From assembly GCA_027919835.1 (NCBI GenBank), contig JANVFP010000009.1, positions 62,001-126,000 of the forward strand: DNA of 64,000 nt, in the 5' to 3' direction. Source of the DNA: Lentinula raphanica. Its lineage: Eukaryota > Basidiomycota > Agaricomycetes > Agaricales > Omphalotaceae. A program made the position numbers and the translations under genes. Every line of letters begins with the position of its first letter. Position 1 is the stretch's first letter. The notes under the pieces were generated by a model. The model was not told the DNA's origin. It was given only the letters and a program-made list of their open reading frames with translations, and did not search any database. Shown here in pieces: positions 1 through 11,177 of the stretch.

Positions 1-608
1 CAAAACTGACGTTTACAACCAGGGCAATTGTAAAATCAAAGGGCGTGTTATGATGCCGTTGTGCTGAACATTATGCATTCAACAGACAACGGCGATAGCT
101 TTGAGCCTGGAGGTCGCTTGGGTTTTGTCGACGGTCTTATTCGTTAATCAAATGAAGAATGAAACGTTTACATATCTCCTATGAACATCATTCCGTTGAG
201 CTGCAGTTTTTGTTAGTCGTAAGTTCCAGTTCAAGATTCCGCTATGTGCATTGCGCACCTTCTCAACGTGAACACTAGGCTGGTGTCGCCGATTCCTTAT
301 ACAAACTTTGATGCGCTGCCTTTCCATGTTTAATTTTTGAGGATAGAGTCAACGTCTACGGTACTTTGATATGTTGATAGCACTGGATAGCTGTCTATAG
401 CTGTGGATACTCGTATCGAATTGAATATCCGTGGTCCCGTACAGGCTTGAGCGGGAAAGCTGCGCATGGGTCAACCGGCAGAATCGATGGGAAAAATTCA
501 TCCGAAAATAGAATCAACTACTTTCTCTTCCTGTTACCATCTCTCCTTTAACCCTTTCCTCCTTGTACAGCCAAATCCTTTCCTTTTTATCCCTTCACTG
601 CTTGCCTC
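1..608. other. Intergenic, upstream of the O-fucosyltransferase-like gene
   Basis: No credible coding region is visible on either strand. The last 100 bases before the ATG at 609 are rich in C/T tracts (for example cctttcctcc), as is usual just upstream of basidiomycete start codons. This stretch probably holds the promoter and 5' UTR of the gene at 609. No clear TATA box was seen. Confidence 0.6.
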
Positions 609-2464
609 ATGAAGACATGGAACCTTCTCAAGTCAATTTTTCGTCGCCTGGACGACTACCAGCGAATTCGACCAGATGATTACAGCTACGAATTACATTC
701 TGGTAACGAAGATGAAGATTACGGACTACCTTCACCAGCTCATCGAAGACGAAAGAGTGTGCTCCACAAACGCAGGTTCTCTTCCACCATCTTCTCCGTC
801 GTTTCACTCGTTCAACATACGCTCACGCTGCGGAGATTGGTATTCATCCTTACTGCTACATTCTTCCTGCTCGTCATGGGTATATTATCCTCCGGAATTC
901 CTTCGACATATCAGGACGTCAGGGCCTACGAAAGGCTGCTGCCCCAGCATCGGATCAGAGAAGCGGTCAGTGAGAAGATTGGTAGAGACGGTGTGACGGA
1001 GAGGATACATAGAAGGAAATATCTCTGGTTCGACGGCGCTCTATGGGGTCATGGCTTGAATAATGTACTACAGGAAAGGTCAGTAGTATCATTCTTCTCA
1101 ATCCCCTTCGAAGCTCTCAACATAAGGCCCTGTAGCTTCGTTATGGCCTACATTGCGCAGCTCTCCCATCGCTCATATGTCTTCGAGGATCATGTATGGT
1201 CCAAATCACCCTTGCCGTACACCCTATATGATTTCGCGCTTCGTCCCTCACGTATACCCATGAACGCCTTCATTTCCGGTCCCTCCGCAGGCGGTCCCTT
1301 TCCTGAAGGTGGAATCACCCGCCGCGCAGTCAGTTTAGAATTCTTCAACACTGTCTGTAGGCCAGAGGAGAGAATCGTGTTGAACACAAAGGACGCGCCA
1401 ATAGATGCCAGTCTCGGGAAAGGCGCAGACGAAATCGTTAAGTGGTTCATAGACGAAATCAAAAAAGTAGAAGACGAACCGTGTGTCGTCATTGATTCTG
1501 CGGGTAGGACACTCTTTGATAGAGAGTAAGTCACACTTTTCTTGTCCTGGGGTTTACGCTAACCATGTTCAACCACCGAAACTAGACTCTTTGGCACCAA
1601 ACGCATCCTTCCTATCCTTTCCTCCTTACTCGAGTCCCCTATCCTTGCAAATTTTGCATGGTCGCCCCTCGTTCTTTCCGCAGTCGCACGTAACTTTGCC
1701 ATCCTCCAACCCGACAATCTCGACGATCTATATCCTTCGTCTCCATCATACTCGCACTCGAACGCGGGTGTCCTATCTGGTCTCGTCGCCGTCCATCTTC
1801 GTCGAGGTGATTATTCGCGACATTGTTATCGTCTCGTCGGCTGGGACGACGAGTATATGGGCGTCAACCAATATGAAAAACTTCCAGATCGTTTCGACGC
1901 AGACGCGTATCTCCGTGAACATAACTTCCATTCGTCTCCTGTCATCTCTTCTTCCCCTCTAATGTCAACCGCTTTATCTTCAAGAAACTCTTCCACCACT
2001 CCACTCTCAACCATCCCACATCGTACCTCGGAGGAACACAACATCCTCACGCCCTATTACATTTCGCACTGCCTTCCGGAAATTCCGGAAATCGTTGCTC
2101 GCTTGCATCAAGTCCGGTTAGACAATCCTGGACTGAAGCGGGTGTACCTACTTTCGAACGGTTGGGGATGGTGGTTGAATTCGTTGAGAGAATCGTTGAA
2201 GAAAGATGGCTGGGAGGATATCATGCATGGAGGAGAACTGGAGATGGATCAAGCGCAGAAGCATGTGGCTATGGCGGTAGACATGGCAATAGCTGAAAAG
2301 GCGGAAGTGTTCGTTGGGAACGGGGTACGTTTGTTTCGTCTACCCCCTTCATGATGAATGATTAATGATGTCTAATTTCTCTTCAGTTTTCCAGCCTCTC
2401 AGGCAACATCGTCACCCTCCGGCTTTCGAAAGGATTCAAACCTGAATCAAATCGATTCTTATGA
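609..2464 (+). CDS. GDP-fucose protein O-fucosyltransferase-like type II membrane protein
   Basis: Predicted product of 558 aa from four exons: 609-1078, 1136-1525, 1586-2324 and 2387-2464. Residues 1-72 form a basic, disordered cytosolic tail, residues about 76-93 a single hydrophobic segment (signal anchor), and the rest would lie in the Golgi/ER lumen. After joining exons 1 and 2 the protein reads WFDGALWGHGLNN followed by a conserved YVFEDHVW block. Exon 3 encodes VAVHLRRGDYSRHC near residue 355. The H-x-RRGD motif is the GDP-fucose-binding arginine motif of O-fucosyltransferase-type GT-B enzymes. The C-terminus (GNG-FSSLSGNIVTLRL) fits the family's terminal SS-x-N motif. All introns are 57-62 bp GT-AG. 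Many Agaricomycete paralogs of this architecture exist, but their acceptor substrates are unknown. The fold is well supported; fucose as the actual donor is inferred. Confidence 0.85.
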
Positions 2465-3233
2465 TGAGACAGTCCGACATATGTCCCTCCTGATACTCTG
2501 TCACCATTTGTCAGGTACTGGACGAATCCTCGACAAGTCTATTCGCTTTGCAAAGCTGGGGCTTTCGGGACGGATAGCGAATCTCATCATTGCTCGGTTT
2601 CGTTTGTCTGTACGAGTGTACTAAATCAGAGTGGATGAAACTCGAGGGACGGGCGTTGCGGATGGATCAAAGTCGTCATATCCAATTGGCCGGGATGATA
2701 GAAAACGGTGACCGTAGTTGGTGTATAGACAGGTTAGGCACTCGGGGGATAGTTGTTGTACTAATTATCGTTTTTTATACAGCATTGCACTATAGTAATC
2801 TAAGGGTAAACGTAGTTTCTTTTCTCGATGCTCGAATTGGCAGCTTGTAAACTTCTACAGAACTCAAATCTTCAGTCCGACATTCCATGCCAGTTGATTC
2901 TGAGGTACCGCAAAGTCGGATTCAATGACTGAACAAATCAAAACAAGCACGCGAAGGCATCATAAACGCGGAAATGTCGCAAAGCACAGGGAGTACCAGT
3001 TGAGTGCTCGAGTGCTTACTTCTGCTTATGATATCCCGATCCTTTCAGAGTGAAAAAGGGGGAGATTCACTCTCCTAGTCCGGGTACTGCTTACAATTCA
3101 AGGATTTTCCCGCTTCGTCCGGGAACTTGAGCTTGGTCATAATTGTCTTCTCTCGAAGTCGCTGGGAACTAGTTTATATAAGAGATCCTGATTCAACCCA
3201 ACTCCCAGCATCCCTTCGAACTCACAGATCACG
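2465..3233. other. Intergenic region with TATA box for the 3234 gene
   Basis: No gene is supported in this 770-base stretch. A TATA-like element (TTTATATAAG) lies at about 3172-3182, roughly 55 bases upstream of the ATG at 3234 on the plus strand. A short CT/AC-rich leader follows, which fits a focused promoter for the oxidoreductase gene. Confidence 0.5.
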
Positions 3234-4482
3234 ATGACACAAGAAAGCAAAGCACCAATCCGTCTAGGCTTCATCGGCCTCTCAGCCACAGGATGGGCCT
3301 CTACAGCCCTTGCCCCTCCTCTATTTGAAAACCCTCTATCATCCAAGTACTCCCTCGTTGCCGTGTCGACGTCCAAATCCGAATCCGCAGAAGCTAGTTC
3401 CGCCAAGTACTCAGAACTCGCCTCCAAGGCTCAAGGCAAGTCCGTCGTCGTAAAGCCATATCATGGGTCCGCAAAACAAATCGTTTCGGACAAGGATGTC
3501 GATATGGTTGCGGTCTCCATCAAGGTCTTGGATCATAAGGAAGCGGCAATGGAGGCTATTGAGGCGGGAAAGGATTTGTTCATAGAGTGGCCTGCTGGTA
3601 AAGGCGTTGATGAAACGAAGGAGCTGTATGAGGCAGCGAAGAGGAAAGGAATCAGAACAATGATTGGGTTCCAGAGTCGATTTACCTCGTATGCATTGAA
3701 GGTAATTGACCGCTCTCAATCCTGTTTATCACTAGACTGATTACATCTTTACAGGCTAAGCAAATTGTTGATGGCGGGGAGCTTGGCAAAATCCTCTCCT
3801 CCACCTTTGTGAGTTCATTGTATTCTTCTCTTTGAATGATTTCACTCACACGTTGTACACAAAGATCATTTCTCTCACTAGCTTCTGGGGTCCCATCACA
3901 TTGTCCTTTTACAGATACATTCTCTCATCTATCAACGGGGCTTCGTTCCTTGATATCCCCGGTGGACATTCTCTCGACCTGTTCACTCACGTTCTCGGAC
4001 CCATCTCATCTCTATCGGCGACGATCAAGAACCAAGTGCCGTATTCGACCCTCGTCGGTGTCGATGGTCAGTCCACTGGAGAAACCCTTCCCAACGACAG
4101 TCCAACCCAAGTCTGCGTTACTGGGACTCTAGCCAGCGGGGCCCTATTCACGGTCCATCTTCAGACAGCCGTGACTGAAGCAGACTTCAACTGGATCGTT
4201 CACGGAGAAAAAGGCGTTCTTAGAATTGTCGACGAGTCCGACGTTTCAGAGAGAAAGAAAAGAAGGGGTTTTTTCGATGCTACGCCAGATGTGTATCTCA
4301 ATGGTGAGAAAGTAGAAGTGGAGGCTGATGATGTTACGAAGAGGACTGGTTTGAATTGGAAGGCGTTTGCGGAACGAGATGCGACAAATGTTGCAGACCT
4401 CGAGCAGGCCTTAAGGATGAAGGAAGTGTTGCAGGCTATCGTGAAGAGCTCTAATGAAGGAAGAAGGGTTGTTTTGTTGTAG
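3234..4482 (+). CDS. Gal80-like / Gfo-Idh-MocA family oxidoreductase
   Basis: Predicted product of 379 aa from three exons: 3234-3701, 3755-3808 and 3865-4482. The N-terminus begins a Rossmann fold (IRLGFIGLSATGWAST), followed by VDMVAVSIKVLDHKEAAMEAIEAGK and then FIEWPAGK, in place of the EKP motif of classic Gfo/Idh/MocA enzymes. The EWP form is usual in fungal Gal80-related proteins, where the fold acts as an NAD(P)-binding galactose/lactose-type dehydrogenase or a transcriptional repressor. The second half (HSLDLFTHVLGPISSLSATI, then the beta-sheet domain) matches the C-terminal dimerisation domain. The intron 3 acceptor (acaaag, 3864) is weak but is the one that keeps phase. Likely cytosolic or nuclear. 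Enzyme versus regulator cannot be settled from sequence. Confidence 0.85.
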
Positions 4483-4547
4483 TAACACAGCATCTGATAT
4501 GTGATAGCTCGCACCAACACAGGATATTTAATCATATTTGGATATAG

Positions 4548-5054
4548 TCAAAAGGATATTACATGAACTCCACCCTGAGAATGAACATTCCTTGTCCTTT
4601 CAAGTAGTTCGTGGCCAAGGTTCAGGACGCGAGTGTAAACGTGCTCAAAATTGCGATCGGTCACCCACGTCCCTTCTTCTCGCATACGGGAGAGGAAACA
4701 TAAAATCCACGTCGCACAAGTCCAACCCTGAGGTCCATACGGTCCCGGTAGCCGCCAGCCAGAATCACTAGCGGGAAAGTTGTCTGTGATCAGAGCTTGA
4801 AGTGTGTTCAAATCGTAATTGGTGGTGGTAAACAGGTGGACAACACCTTTGAAGGCGTTATCGCGAAGAATGTTGGTAGACGTGATGAATCGAGTGTATG
4901 GATCGGAGGGAGATTGTCTTTTAAGTTCGAAGGAGAGGAGAGGTTGGGAAGCCCAAGAGGAAGCAGATGTGGCGACCAAGACCCAGTGGAAATAAGAAAG
5001 GGCACCGTATTGACCTGGAACGTAGTAAAGTGCGATACCTAGATGAATAGGCAT
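4548..5054 (-). CDS. Orphan His/Cys-conserved protein, copy 1 of 3
   Basis: Single-exon gene of 168 aa that I do not recognise by name. It is clearly paralogous to the minus-strand genes at 24511-25032 and 25674-26183. Shared landmarks in order: an N-terminal hydrophobic strand (GIALYYV), SYFHW with His23, SWASQPL, a VVHLFTTTNY block with a second His, FPASDSGWR, then WTCATWIL with Cys113, and a C-terminal RVLNLG-(H/S)-(E/D)-LLER motif. An invariant His on an early strand and an invariant Cys starting a helix resemble the catalytic pair of permuted papain-like (NlpC/P60, LRAT, PPPDE) folds. That is inference, not an established assignment. No signal peptide or membrane segment. The stop lies about 65 bases from the convergent stop of the plus-strand oxidoreductase gene. 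Confidence 0.7.
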   Translation of the reverse strand: MPIHLGIALYYVPGQYGALSYFHWVLVATSASSWASQPLLSFELKRQSPSDPYTRFITSTNILRDNAFKGVVHLFTTTNYDLNTLQALITDNFPASDSGWRLPGPYGPQGWTCATWILCFLSRMREEGTWVTDRNFEHVYTRVLNLGHELLERTRNVHSQGGVHVISF

Positions 5055-5486
5055 TGATTCCGATTCTGAAATCTATGAATGATTAGAGTCACATTAGAGT
5101 GGATACCAGCTGAAGATGAGGACGAAGACTGTAAATTACCGTAAAGGTCAGTTCACTGCTTGATCTTGGAACTTCAAGTTTGCATGAAGAGCTCAAGCGC
5201 TCATTCTCCGTGCCACGTGCTACAGGCGCCGAGCCTCTGAGCTATCGATGACATCATCAATCCCGGGCGATTTTCAAGCGAATCTCTTTCTCTCCTAACG
5301 CGTTTACTCTTCGTTGAACTATCAGATTGGCTAGCGAGGCTATTTCTCTCCTCTCAATATTTTCCGTTCGCTGCGCGACATACTATCTAGATTACTGCTG
5401 GTCAGATCTGAATTTTTGCCCTTTCTCTAGTGTCAGTCTCTGTGTCGCTCTATATTCTCCAATAACTGAACCCTTTCTCGTTCAGC
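5055..5486. other. Intergenic between divergent genes
   Basis: About 430 bases lie between the minus-strand orphan gene and the plus-strand secreted-protein gene, so this stretch probably carries promoters for both. CT-rich stretches occur near 5280-5480. No other gene is supported. Confidence 0.5.
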
Positions 5487-6156
5487 ATGAAATTTTCCAA
5501 CCATATTCACTACCTCTTCCTTGTCCTTCTCACATCTGTGTATGCAGCACCTCGTGGCAGGGTACGTGGCAAAAACAAAACTCTATGTAATCATCTCTTA
5601 CTTTCATAAACCAGAATTTCGAGTGTGATGCTTCTCAGGCTCGTTCCCCGCCTTTTCCTTCTTTTGAGGAGCACCCGTCGGTGCCGATGCACAGTGTCGT
5701 TGATGCAACAAGGATACTCAAACGCATGGAGTCGATCGAGATGACAACTTACCCCCCATGCGAACTCCATATCGAATCCACCTCCCACTTCGACGTATCG
5801 ACTGTCGACAAGGGCTTCATAGAACGCATCGTCAACGAAGCTGCTCCAAGGTCTCAGCTACTTTCCGGATGGGCTACGCTCAAAGTCCCGGACAAGGAAG
5901 AGTGGGAGATAAGCAATTATGTGGAACCTCAGGAGCCTATCATGCTCAACGTGAAGCCGAAGGATGGACGCTCTGGAGAGCTTGCTTTGGTCTTGAGTCG
6001 AAAACATCCGGAGGAGCATTATATCGTTTTTGATCTACACACGAACAAACCGCTACTTACTGTGGGTGATCGTAAGTGGATCACTCTTTTCGATACATTT
6101 ATCGCTATTGACGAGTGCAATTTTACATAGCCTGGGCCCGGACAGTGAACGAGTAG
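5487..6156 (+). CDS. Small secreted protein, tandem paralog 1
   Basis: Predicted product of 185 aa from three exons: 5487-5561, 5615-6071 and 6131-6156. Residues 1-20 form a signal peptide (MKFSNHIHYLFLVLLTSVYA) with a likely cleavage after the VYA/A site. The mature part is hydrophilic, with few cysteines, and ends LLTVGDPWARTVNE. The downstream gene at 6971-7589 has the same exon pattern: a signal-peptide exon, one long exon, and a tiny last exon spliced just after a VGD motif. It also shares the local pattern of a YxIF strand followed by a TNKP/NTEP turn and then VGD. Hence the two are diverged tandem duplicates. Family unknown. Extracellular location is inferred from the signal peptide. 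The ORF continues through intron 2 by chance, so the short final exon is chosen on the strength of the paralog. Confidence 0.7.
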
Positions 6157-6970
6157 CTACAGAGTAGCAAAACGTTGACAGTGGACTACGAAGGCGACCT
6201 TGTTACTCGAGGGAATATCAGGAGCCATGTACTTATCTCCGCCTCAGTTTCGCCAATGACTGGTCTGTTGTGTTCTTTCGAAGTTCGGATTGTCTCGTCA
6301 ATGAAAAGCTTTTTTGTTATAATCAAATCCTGCATCGTACAGATCATGAGCGCATCCAAAATACGGTTCAGGGTGTGTCCCTTCAGCATGGTTTGAATCC
6401 TTGTCAGCGGAAATAACTCCTACTGAACAATATTTGATCAGTGATGCATGGACAAATCACGAACTCCATCATACGCCGCCATACTGTCTCAATAGGTCCG
6501 TAGTACTGATGCACGCATTTATCTCTGTCCGCACTCGCTGCAATCTGAGCATAGATCGATCACCCTTTTTCTCTGCAGGTACTTATTATAGTAGGTATGC
6601 TCTCTCTTCTATAGGAATTTTGTACAATCTGTGTCCATGCGTCTCCATGCGTTCGCCGCGCATGCCCGTCGGTCGAGGTCGGGTTGTATCGAATGAATGA
6701 ATGATATGGTGATATGGCGCAACAAGCACACAGGAAGCGATCAAGCGAAGATAAGGAAGCTACATAAAGCCCTCAATTTCGAGCGCATATATCTATTCTC
6801 TCTTTCCAGAACCTTCATAGACCTTCACATATCTTCGCTAGTCGACCATTCTTTGAGTTCTGCTGGCAGAACTCTACGATTTTGGTTCTCGGACTCATTC
6901 ATAGAGTCTTTCAAGTTTCTTCCTTACAAATACCCCTATCGCCTTCAACACGCTTTCAGCCAGACTCATC
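6157..6970. other. Intergenic between tandem secreted-protein genes
   Basis: This 0.8 kb has only short, unsupported ORFs. The 200 bases before 6971 are CT-rich and probably carry the promoter and 5' UTR of the second paralog. No repeat or RNA gene was recognised. Confidence 0.5.
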
Positions 6971-7589
6971 ATGCAATTCAACATCCTCTACCTCGTCTTT
7001 ATCCTTGCCACCGCTATGTGTACAACTTCATCTCATCCGATCAGTAAGATTTGTTCCTGCTGTTGTCTACCAGTGGCACGAAGTAAATCCATTCATAGGC
7101 AACATACGCTCTCGTGCAAGCTTGTACCCAGTCGCCCCTCGTCTAAGAGGGTTGCAGGGCAGAGCGGACCACGCGGACTCTAGCGCAGGCAGCACGAGGA
7201 AACCGAAATGGATTGACGTTCTGTTCGACGAGATTTTTGGTCAACGGGACGAATCGTTTGATTCGGAGGTTTTTGAATTCCTGGCGAATATACCAGCCAT
7301 AGTCAGATTCGAGAACATTTCCACACATGCCAACACTCGTTTTCGATGGAAAACTATGCCCTTTTCTGTTCCAAACCTACCCTACATCGAGTTCACGCTG
7401 CAGGACCCGGAGACCGGAAGAACGCTCATAGTGCGGATGAACAAAAAGGATAAATTTCACAACTATGAAATATTTGTCGGAGGCAACACAGAACCAATTG
7501 CGAAGGTTGGAGATAGTAAGTACCGCCTTCCCGTTCTGTTATTCCGCTGTTCAATATCCTGAAACTGTATCATAGTCAATTTGACTTGA
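6971..7589 (+). CDS. Small secreted protein, tandem paralog 2
   Basis: Predicted product of 167 aa from three exons: 6971-7043, 7099-7515 and 7576-7589. The signal peptide is MQFNILYLVFILATAMC followed by a polar stretch. The mature region contains FRWKTMPFSVPN, then PYIEFTLQDPETGR and YEIFVGGNTEPIAKVGD, and the protein ends INLT after a 60-base intron. Intron positions match the upstream paralog at 5487-6156, although sequence identity is low, which points to an old tandem duplication. No known domain is recognised. A secreted role (cell wall, host or competitor interaction) is possible but unproven. Confidence 0.7.
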
Positions 7590-7790
7590 TGGGGGAAGTC
7601 CTTTCGAGTGTTTCCGTTCGTAGTCAACGCAGGCATTTGTTGACAGTACAGAATGTACATATTGGTTCTCAGAAATTCGCGCTAGCCTACGCTAGCCCTT
7701 TTTTTGTCTCTGACAGGAAATAAATATGATTGACTTTCGAATGCTGCACTACTAAGTATACTACTTCGATTTTCTGTTGATCTCTGTCAC

Positions 7791-9610
7791 TTACGCTTTC
7801 TTTCCCTTCGCACCTAACCAATACGAACCATTGGGCCACTCATACTCTGCAATACTGGTTTTGAACATCTCTATGCTGTACCCCTCGTTGGGATTTGTTG
7901 GCACGTTGTACCTCCCCTTGGAGTTGATAGAGCACGGAGTGACAAAATGCTCGTGCAGATGATCGACGAATTCGAGTACATTTCGTTCCATGGTGCCAGA
8001 AACAGCGATGTAATCAATTAAGCTGCAAGATGAAAACGGTCAATGCGAGGTATTCCAAATGGGAATGTAACGTATAGGGTCTACTGACCTTAAGTGAATG
8101 ACATATTCACATAAACCAACACCACCTGCATGAGGGCAGACCGGTACACCGAACCTACGAAGCGATACCATGAGACATAGTCAGCAAGCGGACCACATCC
8201 GAAGATTATCCTCGATGAGTGTTACTCACTTAGCGGACATCAACAACACGCTGAGGACCTCACTAACACCCGCCAACCGACAAGAATCAATCTGACAGAC
8301 ATCGATAGCTTCTGCCTGCAGCAATTGCTTGAAGACCATCCTGTTATGAGCGTGCTCGCCTGTGGCTACCCCGATTCCGTGAGGTTTTAGCGCTTTGCGG
8401 ATAGCAGCATGACCGAGAATGTCATCTGGTGCGGTAGGTTCTTCGATGAACCTTTGAAGAAGACATCAAGTTATGGAGACCATGAGAAATAATAGTACGG
8501 CACCAAGGTTTGATTTCCTCCAATCCTTTCACATACTCGATGGCTTGCGGTACGTCCCAAACCTGGTTCGCGTCGATCATCAGGACACTTCCAGTGGGAC
8601 CGGCGTTCTTGCCCTTAAGATCTTCACTGTTTGGATCGCGTGGCGAGGTACCCGCAGGAAGGTACTGTGGGTCGTCGATGATGGAACGAATGATTTTTCC
8701 TCGGCGAAGGTCGTTAGCCTGGTCAGCGCCGACTTTCATTTTGAAATGATTGAAGCCCATAGCGACAGCTTCCTTCGTTAAACGAGCAACCTTCTCGTCA
8801 GAGTAACCGAGCCAGCCCGCAGAAGTAACGTATGCGGGATAACTTGAGTTATGAAAACAGTCAGGTCAGATGGGAGGTGTTTATGGGAAGAACGTCAGTA
8901 CTAACCCGATCTCGCGGACTTTGGCTTCCCTCTCTGCTTTAGTGCTTTCTAGCTTCTTCAACATCTCCAACGCTTCTTCTTTCGTTATCGCATCTGAAAT
9001 ATATCTCCAAGCGGCAGAACGTACGAGCTCCTCTGGAGAGAAATCGACGAGGAGTTTCCAAAGAGGCTTCTTCCTCGAGCGAGCGTACATATCCCATAAG
9101 GCGTTACTGACGGATCCGGTAGCGATATGAATGACACCCTTCTCAGGTCCTATCCAACGAAGCTGGGGATCAGACATCATGAAGTCCCAAGTCTTGCCCA
9201 TATCGGCGAAGAGGTCTTCCGTTTCCTTCCCAATCAGCCGATTGGCAACTTCACGGATGGCCATGCATACCTGGCTCGGATTTAATAAAAGTGCAAGAAT
9301 CTCGGAAGAGAGGACACGTACGATGTCATTTCCACGTCCAATCGTGAAAGTCATTCCATGACCTACCAATTCAGAATCGGTCAACAAAGTGATGTAGGCG
9401 GACGAATAGTCGCAGTCGGTATTCCTGAGGGCATTTTGAGTCAACATGAATGCTCGCTAAATTATCGGGAAACTTACATGGCATCTGTGCCATCGCCAGT
9501 GAGCGATGTCGGAAACCGGATGTCTGAGCACACAAGTCCAATCAGTTAGCGCAAAATAGCAGTTGAGGAACGAATAAACCATGGGTTTCGAATCCAGTAA
9601 TCTTAGGCAT
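7791..9610 (-). CDS. L-fuconate dehydratase-like enolase superfamily protein (ENOSF1-type)
   Basis: Predicted product of 484 aa from seven minus-strand exons: 9610-9580, 9523-9478, 9424-8906, 8842-8504, 8451-8230, 8154-8089 and 8022-7791. The joined protein tracks human ENOSF1 throughout: [117 protein letters not shown] and VDHLHEHF. Catalytic features of the superfamily are present: the K-x-K acid/base (K233/K235), metal ligands D289, E of IEEP and E of ATGE, and the PHAGG histidine. It should dehydrate L-fuconate or a related sugar acid to a 2-keto-3-deoxy acid. It differs from ENOSF1 by an insertion of about 18 residues (259-282) before the first metal ligand. A TATATAAA box lies at 9686-9695 upstream on the minus strand. 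Confidence 0.9.
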
Positions 9611-10185
9611 AATGATAGAAGATAGGCCAACAGACGAAGAAGTGGGAAAAGGGTGAAGGTGATCATAGGTATGAGCGAAGGAGTGTTTATATATGGCGCG
9701 GAGCGGAAAACTGGTCGGAATTTCCGACCCGGGCTAGCGGACCGCTACCTCCGCCAGGGCGGGGATGATCAACCCGGCTTCCGTTTAGTCTAACAAGCGC
9801 CTGTGCGATCCTTTGTCTTCTCCTGTTGCCACGATGCTCTCGCGACGAATTGGGAAATAATAAAGACCACAAAGACTCAATTCAAACACCTTGTCTTCGC
9901 TTTTGTCTCCCCCCTCAAACTATATCAATTTGCTTTCAACAAATGTTGAAGTCTAAAGGTTGGAACCTTGACGATAGGTTGAATACTTCTTGCATGTTGT
10001 TGTACTTTATTGAAGGAGTTTTTGTAATTTAGATGGCGACCGAGAATGGTTAAAATGCAACGCTTTGGCTGTTCTCCTCCGCTATCCTTTAACGAAACCG
10101 TACTGTCTACTCAAACCTGTAGATCCTAATATCCAACGACACGTCTATTTACGACTTTGACTGCTCATCATCCTCACGTATCACA
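9611..10185. promoter_or_regulatory. Divergent intergenic region with minus-strand TATA box
   Basis: No gene is seen. On the minus strand TATATAAA at about 9686-9695 sits some 80 bases upstream of the L-fuconate dehydratase ATG. A GC-rich block at 9690-9785 (containing ccgacccgggctagcgg and paired cgg/ccg triplets) may bind Zn2Cys6-type regulators, which is inference. The remainder is the presumed promoter of the plus-strand gene at 10186. Confidence 0.45.
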
Positions 10186-11177
10186 ATGGTTGCTTCTCCA
10201 TACTATTACACCCCGTGTCTTGCTGCAGTATCTGGTCCGACTCGAAATCACTACCACCACCACCACCACGAGCATCATTCGCGTGCTCCTTCAGGCAAGA
10301 AACACGCCGCAGCTATCCACCATTCAACGAACCAAAACATCCATCCGAGTTACCACACATATTCATCCACCAAATCCATTTCTCCGGTGAAACCTATCTT
10401 CAAACCTTGCCTCCCAAAAGATCGAACCGACATTCGAGTTTGCTTATACCAGCGGCTCAAAGATGGAAGTTTATTAGCACAATCCTTGGGCCGTTCTTCA
10501 CTTCCACGCTTCCGTAGTGGGACAGGGAAAACCAGGATCTCATACGAACCATATGACTTTCAAGTCCCCTATTCCGAGAATCGCGATTCAAATGAAAACA
10601 TCGGGATTGCGTTCAAGGCACCGACTGCGGGATCATCACGTTCGTCCTCGTCGCGATATTTTACATGGCGGGCGTATGCTACGGTCCGTGAATCTCGCTG
10701 GAGCAAGCTCTTACCTTCGAAGTCTTCCCGTACGCTCAGCTACCATTTCATACTTGGAAATGTACTAATCATTCACTCACAGCTCGAACGGTTTTTGCAG
10801 AAGTACGCGTCGATCCTGCGATTATGCATACCTCCTATGGCAAATTCCTCCAGAACGACAATCGAGTGCTCTCAAGCGCACTTGCCATCTCTATCGAGCT
10901 AGGAGTTCTCATCACCATCGTTTCTGCCGACGAGACTGCCAACTCGTATCCCGGTAGTTCTCTGCTAGCAAGAACAGTCATACAACACCGGAACGCTATT
11001 GCTCCAGAAGAATACCTGCAATACTGGTCCAAAGTGCTTGCGGGTAACGATTACGAGTACGGTTACGGGGGATATGCTTCTCCAATGACCGCAGACTCGG
11101 TACTATATATCGGCACAAGTAATGACGGGACCAGCGATCTGCTTTACACCTATCCAAAACCTCGATCGACATGTTGA
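10186..11177 (+). pseudogene. His-rich hypothetical membrane protein, apparently frame-disrupted
   Basis: Two coding-like stretches do not join cleanly. The 5' part (frame of ATG 10186) encodes a His-rich N-terminus (a run of five His, then more) and the segment DRTDIRVCLYQRLKDGSLLA, with GC-biased third positions. Around 10615 the coding character moves to another frame, giving GTDCGIITFVLVAIFYMAGV (a membrane segment). That frame meets a TGA at 10689 and then continues as EVFPYAQLPFHTW and, from about 10750, an open C-terminal part with APEEYLQYWSKVLAG, ending at 11177. No pair of normal-length introns repairs both breaks; the only phase-preserving intron would be 30 bases. So this is either a decayed gene, a gene with an unusual structure, or one with assembly errors. 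Family not recognised. Confidence 0.4.
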
